A DNA stretch of 64,000 nucleotides from an uncultured Pelagibacteraceae bacterium (GTDB lineage Bacteria; Pseudomonadota; Alphaproteobacteria; Pelagibacterales; Pelagibacteraceae). Location: contig CACAWM010000001.1 in assembly GCA_902536205.1 (NCBI GenBank), positions 9,114 through 73,113 on the forward strand, in the 5' to 3' direction. Below, in pieces: positions 63,928 through 64,000 of the stretch. Position 1 is the first letter of the stretch; each line of letters opens with the position of its first letter. The notes under the pieces were generated by a model. It was given only the letters and a program-made list of their open reading frames with translations, did no database searches and had not been told where the DNA came from. Made by a program: the position numbers and the translations under genes.

Positions 63928-64000
63928 CTTTTCTCCCTGGTTATTAAACAAATCTTAATGATTCGTTTGTTAATTAAACATTAGTTATTAAAAGATTCAT

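Noticed and set aside
1..64000. CRISPR array, insertion sequence, prophage or restriction/defence island
   Set aside because: No regular repeats, transposase, integrase, Cas or defence-type proteins were seen on either strand.

Overview
The window looks like a piece of a streamlined marine alphaproteobacterial chromosome of the SAR11 / Pelagibacterales type. The reasons are a very AT-rich, lysine-rich coding style, almost no intergenic space (most neighbours abut or overlap), and characteristic gene content: a class I lysyl-tRNA synthetase, J-domain/CobS/CobT, a TAXI-type TRAP transporter, FdxA-CarD, an SUV3-like helicase and no mobile elements. This assignment is inference from content, not from a marker-gene tree. 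No insertion sequence, prophage, CRISPR array or rRNA operon was seen.

Layout. 1-4.7 kb: the 3' part of dapE, a small SET-domain methyltransferase, and a short glycosylation/methylation cluster. 4.7-8.8 kb (minus): truA-fmt-def, a large unrecognised secreted protein and a 59-residue membrane protein. 8.9-14 kb: aroK-aroB, bolA, then a J-domain protein with CobS and CobT. 14-17.6 kb (minus): queuosine-precursor transporter, rpmB, pyrD and lysK. 17.7-21.2 kb (plus): trkH, an AmpG-like permease and an NlpC/P60 peptidase. 21.3-32.8 kb (minus): a translation block (glycosyltransferase, thrS, infC, rpmI, rplT, pheS, pheT, lepA, glycosyltransferase, tRNA-Ser, SDR). 32.9-40.4 kb: a hydrolase, an atypical SDR and gltB/gltD. 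40.6-45 kb (plus): uppP, O-antigen-ligase-like protein, thiolase and HDAC-family hydrolase, with tRNA-Arg on the minus strand. 45-51.6 kb: acetoacetyl-CoA synthetase (minus), then aceE-aceF (plus). 51.6-55 kb: DMT permease, PaaI thioesterase, FG-GAP/ASPIC protein and a Cys-rich secreted protein. 55-59.8 kb (minus): TAXI-TRAP permease and binding protein, and an aminotransferase. 59.9-63.8 kb (plus): SUV3-like helicase, TerB-like protein, ferredoxin and CarD. At the right edge a 22-residue Lys/Arg peptide is encoded on the minus strand.

How the parts work together. GltBD assimilates ammonium into glutamate. Its divergent promoter region carries a palindrome shaped like an NtrC-family site. AroK, AroB, DapE and PyrD are biosynthetic steps for aromatic amino acids, lysine/peptidoglycan and pyrimidines. 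AacS plus thiolase would turn acetoacetate into acetyl-CoA, and AceE/AceF make acetyl-CoA from pyruvate (E3 is not in the window). UppP, the polyprenyl-phosphate-type GT2, the GT-C-like protein, the O-antigen-ligase-like protein and several GT4 enzymes all point to cell-surface glycan assembly.

Most noteworthy: (1) AceE carries an N-terminal lipoyl domain nearly duplicating that of AceF. (2) A 22-aa hexad-repeat basic peptide has a clear ribosome-binding site and its own terminator. (3) tRNA-Ser(GGA) begins on the last base of the upstream gene's stop codon. (4) A J-domain/CobS/CobT chaperone-chelatase triad stands alone. (5) Convergent gene pairs overlap almost everywhere; the three real gaps each hold a GC-rich stem. 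(6) A TGC-N11-GCA palindrome lies upstream of gltD.
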